From Deltaproteobacteria bacterium (GTDB lineage: Bacteria; Desulfobacterota; Syntrophobacteria; Syntrophobacterales; Syntrophobacteraceae): a stretch of 48,430 nt of DNA. Every line of letters starts with the position of its first letter. Position 1 is the first letter of the stretch. This document shows positions 33,834-42,397 of the stretch, piece by piece. The position numbers and the translations under genes were made by a program. Below the pieces are notes generated by a model that saw nothing but the letters and a program-made list of their open reading frames with translations, searched no databases and had not been told where the DNA came from. Where the stretch lies: contig JAJYDE010000030.1 of the NCBI GenBank assembly GCA_021777755.1, forward strand, positions 1 through 48,430, in the 5' to 3' direction.

Positions 33834-35008
33834 GCAGTGACCGCTACGATGTTGAACTTTCCGAGGAACTGATAATCCTTCGGGATACGGTACGCAAATT
33901 CGCCGACAAGGAAATCGCCCCCCATGTCGATGAAGATGAAAACGCCCATCGCTGGCAAAGGGATCTGGTCGACAAGATGGCCGAACTGGGCCTTTTCGGC
34001 TGCCCGGTCCCCGAGGAGTACGGCGGAAACAACATGGGTTATCTTGCTCACGCCATTGTGACCGAAGAAATCGGAAGAGTCTCCGGGTCCTTGCGCGTGG
34101 GTTTCAATATGCAGACCATGGGCACCTCGATGTCAATTCTCAAATGGGGCGGCGAGGAACTTAAGAAAAAATACATTCCCGCTCTGGTTTCAGCCAAAAT
34201 GATCGGCTGCTTCGGCATTACCGAACCCGATACCGGCTCGGATACCGCCTCCATGTCCTCGACCGCGGTGCGCGATGGCAACCGCTATATTCTGAACGGT
34301 CGCAAGATGTGGATCACCTGGTCGCCGGTGGCCGATGTGTGCGTGGTTTTCGCCATGACCGACAAGGCGGCAAAACACAGGGGAATGAGCGCTTTTGTTA
34401 TGGATATGAATTCGCCCGGGGTTTCCACAGTTCAAATCAAGGACAAACTTGGACTATGGGCCTGCCCCACGGGGGAAGTCATAATGGAGGACGTGGCGGT
34501 TCCCGCCGAGAACCGTCTGGGGGAAGAAGGCCAGGGCTTTGAACACCTCATGAAGGAGTTGATCAGCACCCGGCTCTCGGCCGCCGCCGGAGCGGTGGGG
34601 ACCTGCCAGGCGGCCCTGGACGAGGCGATAAAGTACGCAAACGAACGAAAGCAGTTCGGCCGCCCCATCGCCCAATACCAGATGGTGCAGGAAACCATCG
34701 CCAGGATGGTGGCCGAAACCGAGGCGGCAAGAGCGCTCACCTGGCGATGCGCAATCCAGAAAGACCGCGGGATGATCAATAATATGCGCGAGACGTGCCT
34801 CGCCAAATTCTACGCCTCCCGGGCCGCCGATGAGGTTCCAAACCTCGGGCTGGATGTCCTTAGCGCCTACGGATACTCCAACGAATATCCCATGGCGCGA
34901 ATCCTTCGAGACGGCAAGGTATACAAGATACTGGAGGGAGCGACCAACATCATGAAAATGATCCTGGCCGCCGATGCCCTGGGCATAAAGAAGGCCAATC
35001 GAGATTGA
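33830..35008 (+). CDS. Acyl-CoA dehydrogenase, probably glutaryl-CoA dehydrogenase type
   Basis: A 392-residue flavoenzyme. FGITEPDTGSDTASMSSTAVRDGNRYILNG and KLGLWACPTGEVIMEDVAVPAENRLG are acyl-CoA dehydrogenase signatures, YANERKQFGRPIAQYQMVQ is the FAD-binding helix, and YKILEGATNIMKMI puts the presumed catalytic base at E369, the position used in glutaryl-CoA dehydrogenase. The residue before it is Leu rather than the Tyr of the decarboxylating human enzyme. Role after pimeloyl-CoA degradation is likely; whether it decarboxylates is open. It overlaps the DUF35 gene by four bases. Confidence 0.88.
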   Translation: MSSDRYDVELSEELIILRDTVRKFADKEIAPHVDEDENAHRWQRDLVDKMAELGLFGCPVPEEYGGNNMGYLAHAIVTEEIGRVSGSLRVGFNMQTMGTSMSILKWGGEELKKKYIPALVSAKMIGCFGITEPDTGSDTASMSSTAVRDGNRYILNGRKMWITWSPVADVCVVFAMTDKAAKHRGMSAFVMDMNSPGVSTVQIKDKLGLWACPTGEVIMEDVAVPAENRLGEEGQGFEHLMKELISTRLSAAAGAVGTCQAALDEAIKYANERKQFGRPIAQYQMVQETIARMVAETEAARALTWRCAIQKDRGMINNMRETCLAKFYASRAADEVPNLGLDVLSAYGYSNEYPMARILRDGKVYKILEGATNIMKMILAADALGIKKANRD

Positions 35009-35012
35009 AAAG

Positions 35013-35044
35013 GCGGGGGGTATGCGGACAGCCGCGCCCCCCGC
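35013..35044. terminator. GC-rich hairpin after the had operon
   Basis: GCGGGGGG (35013-35020) can pair with CCCCCCGC (35037-35044), with an inner GCGG/CCGC stem. It starts five bases after the last stop codon of the operon. No T-run follows, so it may only stabilise the 3' end. Confidence 0.4.
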
Positions 35045-35096
35045 ACCCCCGAGGGTCCCGGAAGATGGGCGCGGGTTGCGCAAAATCCCCCTCCAC

Positions 35097-35672
35097 TTAC
35101 CTCTGCAATAAATTAAGCCACAAATCTGCGAGATTGATTTCGATTTCCGTAAAAGGCTCCAATCGGGCTTTTTCTTCTCCCCCGTAGACCCCTGAGGGAT
35201 GGAAGGCGCGAGCGCCGAGCCGATAGAGCTCCACGGTCATGTTGTGAGGATCGACCAGCCAAAGATGCCCGACTTCAGCCTGTGCATAGATTTCTCTTTT
35301 CTCCGTTCTATCCAGCAAGGCAGTCCTCGGGGAGAGGATTTCACACACCCAGTCGGGAGCAACCGAGAGCCAGTTGCTCTTTTCCGCGAATGGAAATCTT
35401 TCCCTCTTCCATCCGGCCAGGTCGGGAACCAAGGTGTGTTCTCCCAGTTGGCTCTCCGGTTCCAGAAGGATAATCCAGCCACCGGGCCCGCCACCCTCCG
35501 CGAATTGATATGGCGTCCCTATTCGCTTGTCCAAAGCGGAAGCGGCATAAGTATGCTCCATGGACGGCCTTGGCAGCGCAACCAGTTTTCCGTTAACGAC
35601 CTCTCCGATCATGTTTTCAGGAATTTCGTAAAGATCTTCGTAAGTCGCTTTCTTGTTCGCCGGTTCGCTCAT
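35097..35672 (-). CDS. Uma2 family (DUF820) restriction-endonuclease-fold protein
   Basis: A 191-residue protein: TYEDLYEIPENMIGEVVNGKLVALPRPSMEHTYAASAL, LLEPESQLGEHTLVPDLAGWKRE, and DWVCEILSPRTALLDRTEKREIYAQAEVGHLWLVDPHNMTVELYRL follow the Uma2/DUF820 order with a PD-(D/E)xK-like core (D in VPDLAGW, E in VCEILSP). The family is common, often multicopy, and its role is unknown. It stands alone between the had operon and pxpBCA. Confidence 0.9.
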   Translation of the reverse strand: MSEPANKKATYEDLYEIPENMIGEVVNGKLVALPRPSMEHTYAASALDKRIGTPYQFAEGGGPGGWIILLEPESQLGEHTLVPDLAGWKRERFPFAEKSNWLSVAPDWVCEILSPRTALLDRTEKREIYAQAEVGHLWLVDPHNMTVELYRLGARAFHPSGVYGGEEKARLEPFTEIEINLADLWLNLLQR

Positions 35673-35698
35673 GGCTTTGCTTCTCCCTGTCGGCCTAT

Positions 35699-36466
35699 TT
35701 AAGAATCCCCGGATCCCATGGCAACCACTTCCACCCCGGCTTCCTCAAGGGTCTTTCGGACGGTGCGCGCAAGGCGCCAGGCGCCGGGCGTATCGCCGTG
35801 GATGCAGACGGTGCCGGCCTCGAGTTCGAGGCTTGCACCCTCCATGGCTGCAATCCGTCCCGTTCGGGCAAGGGTCAGGACCCTTTGGCCGACTGCAACC
35901 GGGTCGTGGATCACCGAACCCTCCATATCCCGGGGAGCCAGGCCCCCGCCGGCAAGGTATGCTCGGTCGGCGAAGGCCTCTCCGACTACCCTCAAGCCCT
36001 CAGAAACCGCCATTTCGGCGCAAAGAGAGCCGGCCGCAATCACCAGAATAAGCTCCGGATCGAAGGCCTTTATTGCGGCAATGACCTCGCCAGCCGCCCT
36101 TTCGTCGCTTGCCGCCAGGTTGTAGAGCGCCCCGTGGGGCTTGACATGCTGGAGCCGCAGCCGGTGTTCGCGCAAAAAGCCGCACAGCGCGCCCACCTGG
36201 TAAATGATGTAGTTTTTGATCTCGCCGGGGAGTGTTTCCATCTTGCGCCGGCCAAAGCCCAAAAGATCGGGATAGCCCGGATGAGCGCCCACGGCGACCC
36301 CGTATCGGGCGGCGAGGCGCACGGTGTTCGCCATCACCGCCGGGTCTCCCGCATGCCAGCCGCAGGCGAGGTTAACCGAGGTCACAAATCCCATGATCTT
36401 TTCGTCATCGCCCATGGAATAGGCCCCGAAGCTTTCTCCCATATCGCAGTTCATGTCCATTCTCAT
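35699..36466 (-). CDS. pxpA: 5-oxoprolinase subunit PxpA (LamB/YcsF family)
   Basis: A 255-residue PxpA: MDMNCDMGESFGAY, VTSVNLACGWHAGDPAVMANTVRLAARYGVAVGAHPGYPD, LQHVKPHGALYNLAA and GEAFADRAYLAGGGLAPR are family signatures. With PxpB and PxpC it splits ATP to open 5-oxoproline to glutamate. Its start overlaps the pxpC stop by four bases. Last gene of pxpB-pxpC-pxpA. Confidence 0.95.
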   Translation of the reverse strand: MRMDMNCDMGESFGAYSMGDDEKIMGFVTSVNLACGWHAGDPAVMANTVRLAARYGVAVGAHPGYPDLLGFGRRKMETLPGEIKNYIIYQVGALCGFLREHRLRLQHVKPHGALYNLAASDERAAGEVIAAIKAFDPELILVIAAGSLCAEMAVSEGLRVVGEAFADRAYLAGGGLAPRDMEGSVIHDPVAVGQRVLTLARTGRIAAMEGASLELEAGTVCIHGDTPGAWRLARTVRKTLEEAGVEVVAMGSGDS

Positions 36467-37422
36467 CGGCCGCCTCCGGCTTCATGGCTCTTTTCGAAAA
36501 GTCGTCCAAGCAGGTACTCGTTTTTCAAATAGGCGAGGCGCGCTTCGTCGAGGCCCACCCGGGCAAACCGCACGGTAGCCCCCGGGCCGAGTTGCCCGAG
36601 CCCGGGCAGATCCACGGCGATAACGCTTGCGGCCTTCACATAGCCTCCGGTGGTCTGGCAGTCACAGCCAAGGACTACCGGCTGCCCGTTTCCCGGTATT
36701 TGGACCGCACCGGGAAAGGCGCCATCGGAAATAATGTCGGCTCCGCATTCGAGTTCCACCGCTGGTCCGCAAAGCAGCGACCCCATCCTGTCGGACCTGC
36801 TTGAAACCACGTATTCGGAACCCCAAAAGGTCTGCATCCCGCAGGGGGAAAGCCGGTCGATCTGCGGCCCGGCAAGCGCTCTAAGGACTGTTTTATCCGA
36901 GCAGGCCGGGATCAGTTCCGCCGGGATCTCGGAAATCGCCCCCCCGGATACCGCCGGGCCAAGAAAAAGAACGTCCTCTTTTCTTAACGCCCGGCCTTCC
37001 AGTCCGCCAAGGCCGCCCTTCAAAAAAGTCGAGCGGCTCCCCATGACGGGAGAAACGTCCAAGCCGCCCTCGACGGCCAGATAGGTTCTAAATCCGTTAA
37101 GAGGAAGCCCTATTTCGATCATCTCGCCTTTTCGGGCAAAGCAGCGGCGCCAGGAGGAAACCGCCCCGCCGTTCAACCGCGCGGGGCTCCGCGCCCCGGC
37201 GAGGGCGAAATGGGCGTCCACCTGGAACCGGGCGCTGAATCCGCCCATGGTGATCTCAATGCAGGCCGCATCCGCGCGGTTTCCGGCCAGCAGGTTTGCC
37301 AGCCGGAGCGCCTGAGGGTCCATGGCGCCACACACCGGGACCCCGCAATGGCGAAAGCCGAAGCGCCCCTTATCCTGCACCGTGGCAAGCGGCCCTGGCT
37401 CAATGATCGTTATAGCTCTCAA
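36463..37422 (-). CDS. pxpC: 5-oxoprolinase subunit PxpC (KipA family)
   Basis: A 319-residue PxpC: ITIIEPGPLATVQDKGRFGFRHCGVPVCGAMDPQALRLANLLAGN is the family start and QIPGNGQPVVLGCDCQTTGGYVKAASVIAVDLPGLGQLGPG the conserved C-terminal part. The start is TTG. The gene overlaps pxpB by 23 bases and pxpA by four, so the three are translated together. Confidence 0.95.
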   Translation of the reverse strand: MRAITIIEPGPLATVQDKGRFGFRHCGVPVCGAMDPQALRLANLLAGNRADAACIEITMGGFSARFQVDAHFALAGARSPARLNGGAVSSWRRCFARKGEMIEIGLPLNGFRTYLAVEGGLDVSPVMGSRSTFLKGGLGGLEGRALRKEDVLFLGPAVSGGAISEIPAELIPACSDKTVLRALAGPQIDRLSPCGMQTFWGSEYVVSSRSDRMGSLLCGPAVELECGADIISDGAFPGAVQIPGNGQPVVLGCDCQTTGGYVKAASVIAVDLPGLGQLGPGATVRFARVGLDEARLAYLKNEYLLGRLFEKSHEAGGGR

Positions 37423-38128
37423 ATTCTTCTCTTGTTATCTGTCGAAAGCGCACCGCATCTCCCGCTTCGAATAGAAAAGGCCTCTTTCTTTGAAGGTCGA
37501 ACACCTTGAGGGGCGTTCTCCCGATGATCCACCAGCCCGCCGGACTGGCCACCGGGTAAATGCCGCTCTGGCGGTCGGCAACCCCGACGCTGCCGGGGGC
37601 AACGATCGGGCCGGGACTCTTTTTCCTCGGGGTCTTAAGTCTTTCATCCAATCCCCCCAGGTAGGGAAATCCGAGGATGAATCCGATCATGTAGACCCGG
37701 TAGAGGGGCGCCGCGTGGAGCGCCGCCACTTGAGGCGCGCCGAGCGAGTGAAACCCGGCCACCTCGCCCGTATCGGGTCCGAATTCGCCTCCGTAGCAAA
37801 CCGGGACTTCAATGATCCGTGGGGTGTCTTCCACGGCCCCGCCTGGAGCTTCCAGGTTATCCTCTATTATGCACAGAAGCTTTTCAAGCGAGCAGATAAA
37901 GGGATCGTAGCGGATAAAAAGCGAGCAGTATGCCGGACCCAAGTCGATTATGCCGGGATGAGCGCCGGTTTTGAGCCTTTTATAGAGGCGGCGGACCCTC
38001 CGGTTTATGTCCGGGTCGATAATCTTTGCGAACTCGACGCTCACCCCCGTATCTCCGCACAGAAGGACCTGCGGCTCGCTATTGGCGCCCCGATTGCGCG
38101 GACTTCCAAAATCGGTCTCGATCCTCAA
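37400..38128 (-). CDS. pxpB: 5-oxoprolinase subunit PxpB (KipI family)
   Basis: A 242-residue PxpB: LLCGDTGVSVEFAKIIDPDINRRVRRLYKRL, VPVCYGGEFGPDTGEVA, IGFILGFPYLGGLDERLKTPRKKSPGPIVAPGSVGVADRQSGIYPVASPAGWWIIGRTPLKVF. A TTG at 38128 was chosen because GGGAGGA lies eight bases upstream; the frame extends five codons further to another TTG. First gene of the operon, divergent from cydAB. Confidence 0.93.
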   Translation of the reverse strand: MRIETDFGSPRNRGANSEPQVLLCGDTGVSVEFAKIIDPDINRRVRRLYKRLKTGAHPGIIDLGPAYCSLFIRYDPFICSLEKLLCIIEDNLEAPGGAVEDTPRIIEVPVCYGGEFGPDTGEVAGFHSLGAPQVAALHAAPLYRVYMIGFILGFPYLGGLDERLKTPRKKSPGPIVAPGSVGVADRQSGIYPVASPAGWWIIGRTPLKVFDLQRKRPFLFEAGDAVRFRQITREEFESYNDH

Positions 38129-38304
38129 AACGATTCCTCCCAACGAAAATTTGCAATGGGGGTTGAAATAACTTATTTTACTCTAACTCATCGCCGGAGG
38201 CGAAGGCCTCCAAGATCCCGGTGGGTTGTGAGGCCCCGCGCGGGCATCTTGACTCAACCGGCTTGAAGAGTTCCTTTCCAATACCGTGTGGGGAGTAGCG
38301 GCCT

Positions 38305-39693
38305 ATGTTCGCACATCTGGACCCGGTGGTGCTTTCACGCATCCAGTTCGCTTTCATTATAGCCTTCCACATCCTTTTCCCGTCTTTTACGATCGGCCTT
38401 GCAAGCTGGCTGGCCGTCTTGCAGTGGCGATGGCTCAAAACGGGAAACAATGTCTATGGCGACGTATACCACATGTGGGTCAAAATATTCGCCGTCACCT
38501 TCGGCATGGGGGTGGTATCGGGCGTCGTCATGTCCTTTCAGTTCGGGACCAACTGGGCTGGCTTTTCGGACAAGGCGGGAAACATCCTCGGGCCGCTGCT
38601 GGGCTACGAGGTCCTGACCGCCTTTTTCCTCGAAGCCTCCTTTCTTGGCGTCATGCTGTTCGGCCTCAACCGGGTGGGGCGAAAAACTTATTTTGCATCC
38701 AATATCATCGTGGCCGCCGGAACTCTCATCTCGGCCTTCTGGATCCTTGCCGCAAACAGTTGGATGCAAACCCCCGCGGGATTCAGGATCGGTCGAAACG
38801 GCCTGCTCTTTCCCGTAGACTGGAAGAAGATCATCTTCAACCCCTCCTTTCCCTACAGGTTCCCCCACATGGTCACGGCCGCCTACCTGACCACCGCCTT
38901 CGTGGTGGGAGGAACGGGCGCATGGTACCTTTTAAAAAACCGCCATGTGAGCCAGGCGCGTATCATGTTCGGGATGGCCATGATCATGGCGGTCCTGGTC
39001 GCCCCCTTGCAACTGCTCTTTGGCGATGCCCACGGCCGCAACACTTTCCGGTACCAACCCGAGAAGGTGGCGGCGATGGAAGGGCTGTGGAAAAGCGAGC
39101 GGGGCGCGCCTTCGATTCTTTTCGGGTGGCCGGATCAAAAAGAGGAAGTTACAAAATACGCAATCGAAATACCAAAGCTTTCCAGTCTCATCCTGACCCA
39201 TGATCCAAACGGCCTGGTAAGAGGCCTCAAGGAATGGCCCAAAGGCGAGCGCCCCCCGGTCCCGGTGGTTTTCTTCGCCTTCCGCGTCATGGTCGCCCTG
39301 GGGGTCCTGATGATCCTGACAGGTTTAACAGCCCTTGTTCTTTTTCTTAAAAAGCGGTTGTTCGATACTAAGTGGTTTTTGCGATGGTGCGTGGCCATGA
39401 GCCCCGCGGGCTTTCTCGCCGTGCTGGCGGGATGGTGCGTAACCGAAACCGGCAGGCAACCCTGGGTGATCGAAGGCATTCTTCGCACCTCCGATGCGGT
39501 ATCGCCGGTAATGGGTTTTTCGGTGGCCTTGTCCTTTTGCGCCTTCGTCTTAACCTATGCGGTGGTCTTCGGCGCCGGGACCTATTTCATTTTGAAGCTG
39601 ATAAGAAAGGGCCCCGCGCAGGTGGAAACCTACGGATCCCACGGCCTTGCCCAACCGCCCCTCTTCACCGACCCCGCTTCTAAAAAGGACTGA
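38305..39693 (+). CDS. cydA: Cytochrome bd oxidase subunit I
   Basis: A 462-residue CydA. The heme b595 ligand (H22, FHILFP), FPHMVTAAYLTTAF (heme b558 His) and GWCVTETGRQPWVIEGILRT (conserved GRQPW) are present, and the Q-loop between helices 6 and 7 is short, as in CIO-type enzymes. It reduces oxygen to water with quinol at high affinity. In an anaerobe this is oxygen removal rather than main respiration (inference). GGGGAG precedes the ATG. Confidence 0.96.
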   Translation: MFAHLDPVVLSRIQFAFIIAFHILFPSFTIGLASWLAVLQWRWLKTGNNVYGDVYHMWVKIFAVTFGMGVVSGVVMSFQFGTNWAGFSDKAGNILGPLLGYEVLTAFFLEASFLGVMLFGLNRVGRKTYFASNIIVAAGTLISAFWILAANSWMQTPAGFRIGRNGLLFPVDWKKIIFNPSFPYRFPHMVTAAYLTTAFVVGGTGAWYLLKNRHVSQARIMFGMAMIMAVLVAPLQLLFGDAHGRNTFRYQPEKVAAMEGLWKSERGAPSILFGWPDQKEEVTKYAIEIPKLSSLILTHDPNGLVRGLKEWPKGERPPVPVVFFAFRVMVALGVLMILTGLTALVLFLKKRLFDTKWFLRWCVAMSPAGFLAVLAGWCVTETGRQPWVIEGILRTSDAVSPVMGFSVALSFCAFVLTYAVVFGAGTYFILKLIRKGPAQVETYGSHGLAQPPLFTDPASKKD

Positions 39694-39697
39694 GAAA

Positions 39698-40696
39698 ATG
39701 TCGCTGCTGCCCCTTGTATGGTACTGTCTGCTCATTACAGCCCTTTTCCTCTATGTTTTTCTAGACGGGTTCGACCTGGGAGTGGGGATCCTGTTTCCTT
39801 TCGCCCCCTCGGAAGAATCAAGGGATGTGATGATGAATTCCATCGCCCCCTTTTGGGACGGGAATGAAACCTGGCTGGTACTGAGCGGCGGAGGGCTTCT
39901 TGCGGCTTTTCCACTCGCTTACGCGATTCTCATGCCCGCCTTCTACATGCCGGTGATCCTGATGCTTTTGGGCCTTATCTTTCGCGGGGTGGCCTTCGAA
40001 TTTCGCTTCAAAGCCGTGAGGTCCCGCCGAGTCTGGGACTACGCCTTCCATTTCGGCTCTCTTCTGGCCGCCTTCATGCAGGGGATGATCCTGGGGTCCT
40101 ATGTGACGGGCGTGCAGGTGGTGGGGCGAAGCTTTGCGGGTCGGCCTTTCGACTGGGTGAGCGCTTACAGCGTCATGACCGGCATGGCCCTGGTGTTCGG
40201 CTACGCTCTTCTGGGCTCCACCTGGCTGGTTATGAAAACCGAGGAACCCACCCAAGCGTGGGCTCGAAAGTGTGCTTCCTACGTTCTGGCCTACGTTGCC
40301 CTTTTCCTGGTGATCGTAAGCATCAGCGTGCCGCTCATGAACAGCGCCATACGGCATCTGTGGTTCACCTCACCCCATTTTTACTATCTTCTCCCCCTGC
40401 CCCTTGCCACTGCGGTCCTCGTTGCGGCCATCTGGGGAAAGCTCCACCGCGGTTCCCAGACCAGCCCCTTTTTCATGGCCGTCGGAATCTTCCTTTTTGC
40501 CTATATCGGATGGGGAATAAGCCTGTGGCCCTGGCTGGTCCCCTTTGCGGTGACCTTTCCCCAGGCCGCCGCCGCGCCTTCCTCCCAGGCATTCCTGCTG
40601 GCCGGAACCGTTTTCGTTCTTCCGCTCATCCTGGCCTATGTCGCTTATTGCTATTACGTTTTCAGGGGCAAGACCTCCCGGGAAGGCTATTACTGA
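39698..40696 (+). CDS. cydB: Cytochrome bd oxidase subunit II
   Basis: A 332-residue CydB: LFLDGFDLGVGILFPF-type start, PFWDGNETWLVLSGGGLLAAFPLAYA and LMLLGLIFRGVAFEFRFK are family signatures, with about eight helices. It pairs with CydA. The ATG at 39698 follows cydA by four bases and AAGGA stands upstream; the longer frame to 39647 lies in the end of cydA. No CydX-like small gene is seen next to it. Confidence 0.96.
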   Translation: MSLLPLVWYCLLITALFLYVFLDGFDLGVGILFPFAPSEESRDVMMNSIAPFWDGNETWLVLSGGGLLAAFPLAYAILMPAFYMPVILMLLGLIFRGVAFEFRFKAVRSRRVWDYAFHFGSLLAAFMQGMILGSYVTGVQVVGRSFAGRPFDWVSAYSVMTGMALVFGYALLGSTWLVMKTEEPTQAWARKCASYVLAYVALFLVIVSISVPLMNSAIRHLWFTSPHFYYLLPLPLATAVLVAAIWGKLHRGSQTSPFFMAVGIFLFAYIGWGISLWPWLVPFAVTFPQAAAAPSSQAFLLAGTVFVLPLILAYVAYCYYVFRGKTSREGYY

Positions 40697-40906
40697 TTGC
40701 AGGCTCATTGTTAGCCGCTGTCTATTTCGTAATTCGCGGCCATAACGCCCCGCGTTATCAGTCCCTCATCCCTGCGGCCTTTTTTCCAAAAGGGACGCCG
40801 GTCCGCACGGAGGACCCCAATAGAATCCGCCCGGCTGGCACGTCGGATGCATAAGGAATTCGCACAGTCTGTTTGCGGAAGGGTTCGAAAAAGGAGAGAG
40901 GGCAAA

Positions 40907-41191
40907 ATGAAACCGGTTCATCCAGGCAAGATCCTGCTAAAGGAATTCATCAAGCCCATGGGGATAAGCCAAACCCAGTTGGCGCTTTTCATAAACGTTC
41001 CTCCGCGACGCATAAACGAGATCGTACTCGGCAAACGCAGAATCAGCGCGGACACGGCCATTCGACTAGGACGCTACTTCAATACCTCCCCGCACTTCTG
41101 GCTGGGTCTGCAGATGGACTACGACGTCTGCATCGCCAGCATCAGGCTCGGCGACAGCCTGAAACACGACATATTGGCTTACGCCGTGTGA
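40907..41191 (+). CDS. HigA-family antitoxin (addiction module XRE regulator)
   Basis: A 94-residue XRE-type helix-turn-helix protein: HPGKILLKEFIKPMGISQTQLALFINVPPRRINEIVLGKRRISADTAIRLGRYFNTSPHFWLGLQMDYD is the HigA/VapI antidote pattern. AAGGAGAGAGG precedes the ATG at 40907. A HigB toxin should lie just upstream (about 280 bases), but the 210 bases to cydB contain none, nor is one downstream. It is a lone antitoxin or repressor. Confidence 0.9.
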   Translation: MKPVHPGKILLKEFIKPMGISQTQLALFINVPPRRINEIVLGKRRISADTAIRLGRYFNTSPHFWLGLQMDYDVCIASIRLGDSLKHDILAYAV

Positions 41192-41200
41192 GGCGCCGGG

Positions 41201-42397
41201 CTATTTTTTCTTTTTCCCCTCGAGCTTTGCCTTCATAAGATCGGCCAGGGTCCCCATGGCGAGGCTCCTGTTGCCGTACTGCGAATAATCTTCGCCGGTT
41301 GGCTCCCCGGCCTGTTCGCTCCCTGCCGTGGCAAGCGAAATGCGCTTGTTTTCCCGGTCGATGGCCTCGATCTTAACTTCGATGACCTGCCCCTTGTTCA
41401 CCGCTTCGTGGGGATGACGGATTTTTTTTCCCGCGCCAAGCTTTGAGATGTGCAAAAGACCGTCGACGCCCGGCGCAAGAGAGACGAAGGCGCCAAAATT
41501 TGTCAGCCGGACCACCGTGCCGCTGTGGCGCGACCCGGGCGGGAACTCCTTTTCGATGCTCTCCCAGGGGTCGGGCAGCGCCCGCTTCAAGCTGAAGGAG
41601 AGGCGATCGTTTTCCCAGTCGAGCTTCATGGCGACGACCTCGACTTCCTGGCCGACCTTCAGCACTTCATTGATGTCTTCCGTTCGATCCCAGCCGATTT
41701 CCGAAATCGGAATCAGTCCGTCCACACTGCCGACTCTTACAAATGCGCCGAAGTTATGGATGGAGCTGATCGTTCCAAGGACCCTGGCTCCTTCGAGCAA
41801 AAGACTCTTTTGTTCCTCTCTTTGCCTGCGCCGTTCTTCCTCCATCACAGCGCGGTTTGACAGTACGATGTTTCGCCCGTTTTCCCCGTATTGAGTGATG
41901 CGGAAATCGAGATGGCGGCCGGTGAACTCTTTAAGGTTCTCCCTTTGCAGACCCATTTGCGAAAAGGGGCAAAAACCGCGAAGTCCTCCGGCTATTTTTA
42001 TCTCGAAGCCGCCCTTGATCTCTTTTTCCACCAGGCCTTCCACGGGGATTTCATTCCGCCATGCGTCCTCGAGATGGTATCGGGCCGCTTCGCCTCCGGA
42101 AATCCGGGTGGTAAAACGCATCTGGTTGTCCTCGGACGAAAGAAAGTAGGCTTCGATGAGTTCGCCTTCGGTAACCGAAAGCTTGCCTTCCTCGTCCAAA
42201 AACTCCTTCGAGTCGAGATAGCCCTCGCTTTTTGCTCCCAGATCAATGAAAACCGACTCGGAGGAAATGCCCACCACTTTGGCTTTAACCTTCTGACCGG
42301 GATTAAAGCGCACGACCTTCAGCTCGCTTTCCCGCAAAAGATCGGCAAAACTTTCCTCTTCGGCCAATTCGTCCCTGATATCTTCCTTTTCGTTCAT
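41201..42397 (-). CDS. Multi-S1-domain RNA-binding protein (RpsA-like)
   Basis: A 398-residue protein with four S1 OB domains at about 32-103, 115-185, 203-273 and 290-360; the third and fourth are the most typical (SSIHNFGAFVRVGSVDGLIPISEIGW and VRLTNFGAFVSLAPGVDGLLHISKLG). It is shorter than canonical ribosomal S1 (usually six domains), so it is probably an accessory RNA-binding or translation-related S1 protein. The ATG at 42397 (MNEKEDIRDEL) was chosen over an upstream extension. The tail is Lys-rich. Convergent with the HigA gene, nine bases apart. Confidence 0.87.
   Translation of the reverse strand: MNEKEDIRDELAEEESFADLLRESELKVVRFNPGQKVKAKVVGISSESVFIDLGAKSEGYLDSKEFLDEEGKLSVTEGELIEAYFLSSEDNQMRFTTRISGGEAARYHLEDAWRNEIPVEGLVEKEIKGGFEIKIAGGLRGFCPFSQMGLQRENLKEFTGRHLDFRITQYGENGRNIVLSNRAVMEEERRRQREEQKSLLLEGARVLGTISSIHNFGAFVRVGSVDGLIPISEIGWDRTEDINEVLKVGQEVEVVAMKLDWENDRLSFSLKRALPDPWESIEKEFPPGSRHSGTVVRLTNFGAFVSLAPGVDGLLHISKLGAGKKIRHPHEAVNKGQVIEVKIEAIDRENKRISLATAGSEQAGEPTGEDYSQYGNRSLAMGTLADLMKAKLEGKKKK

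Noticed and set aside
40697-40906. HigB toxin gene upstream of higA
   Set aside because: No frame in this gap carries HigB-like sequence, and the gap is too short for the full gene.
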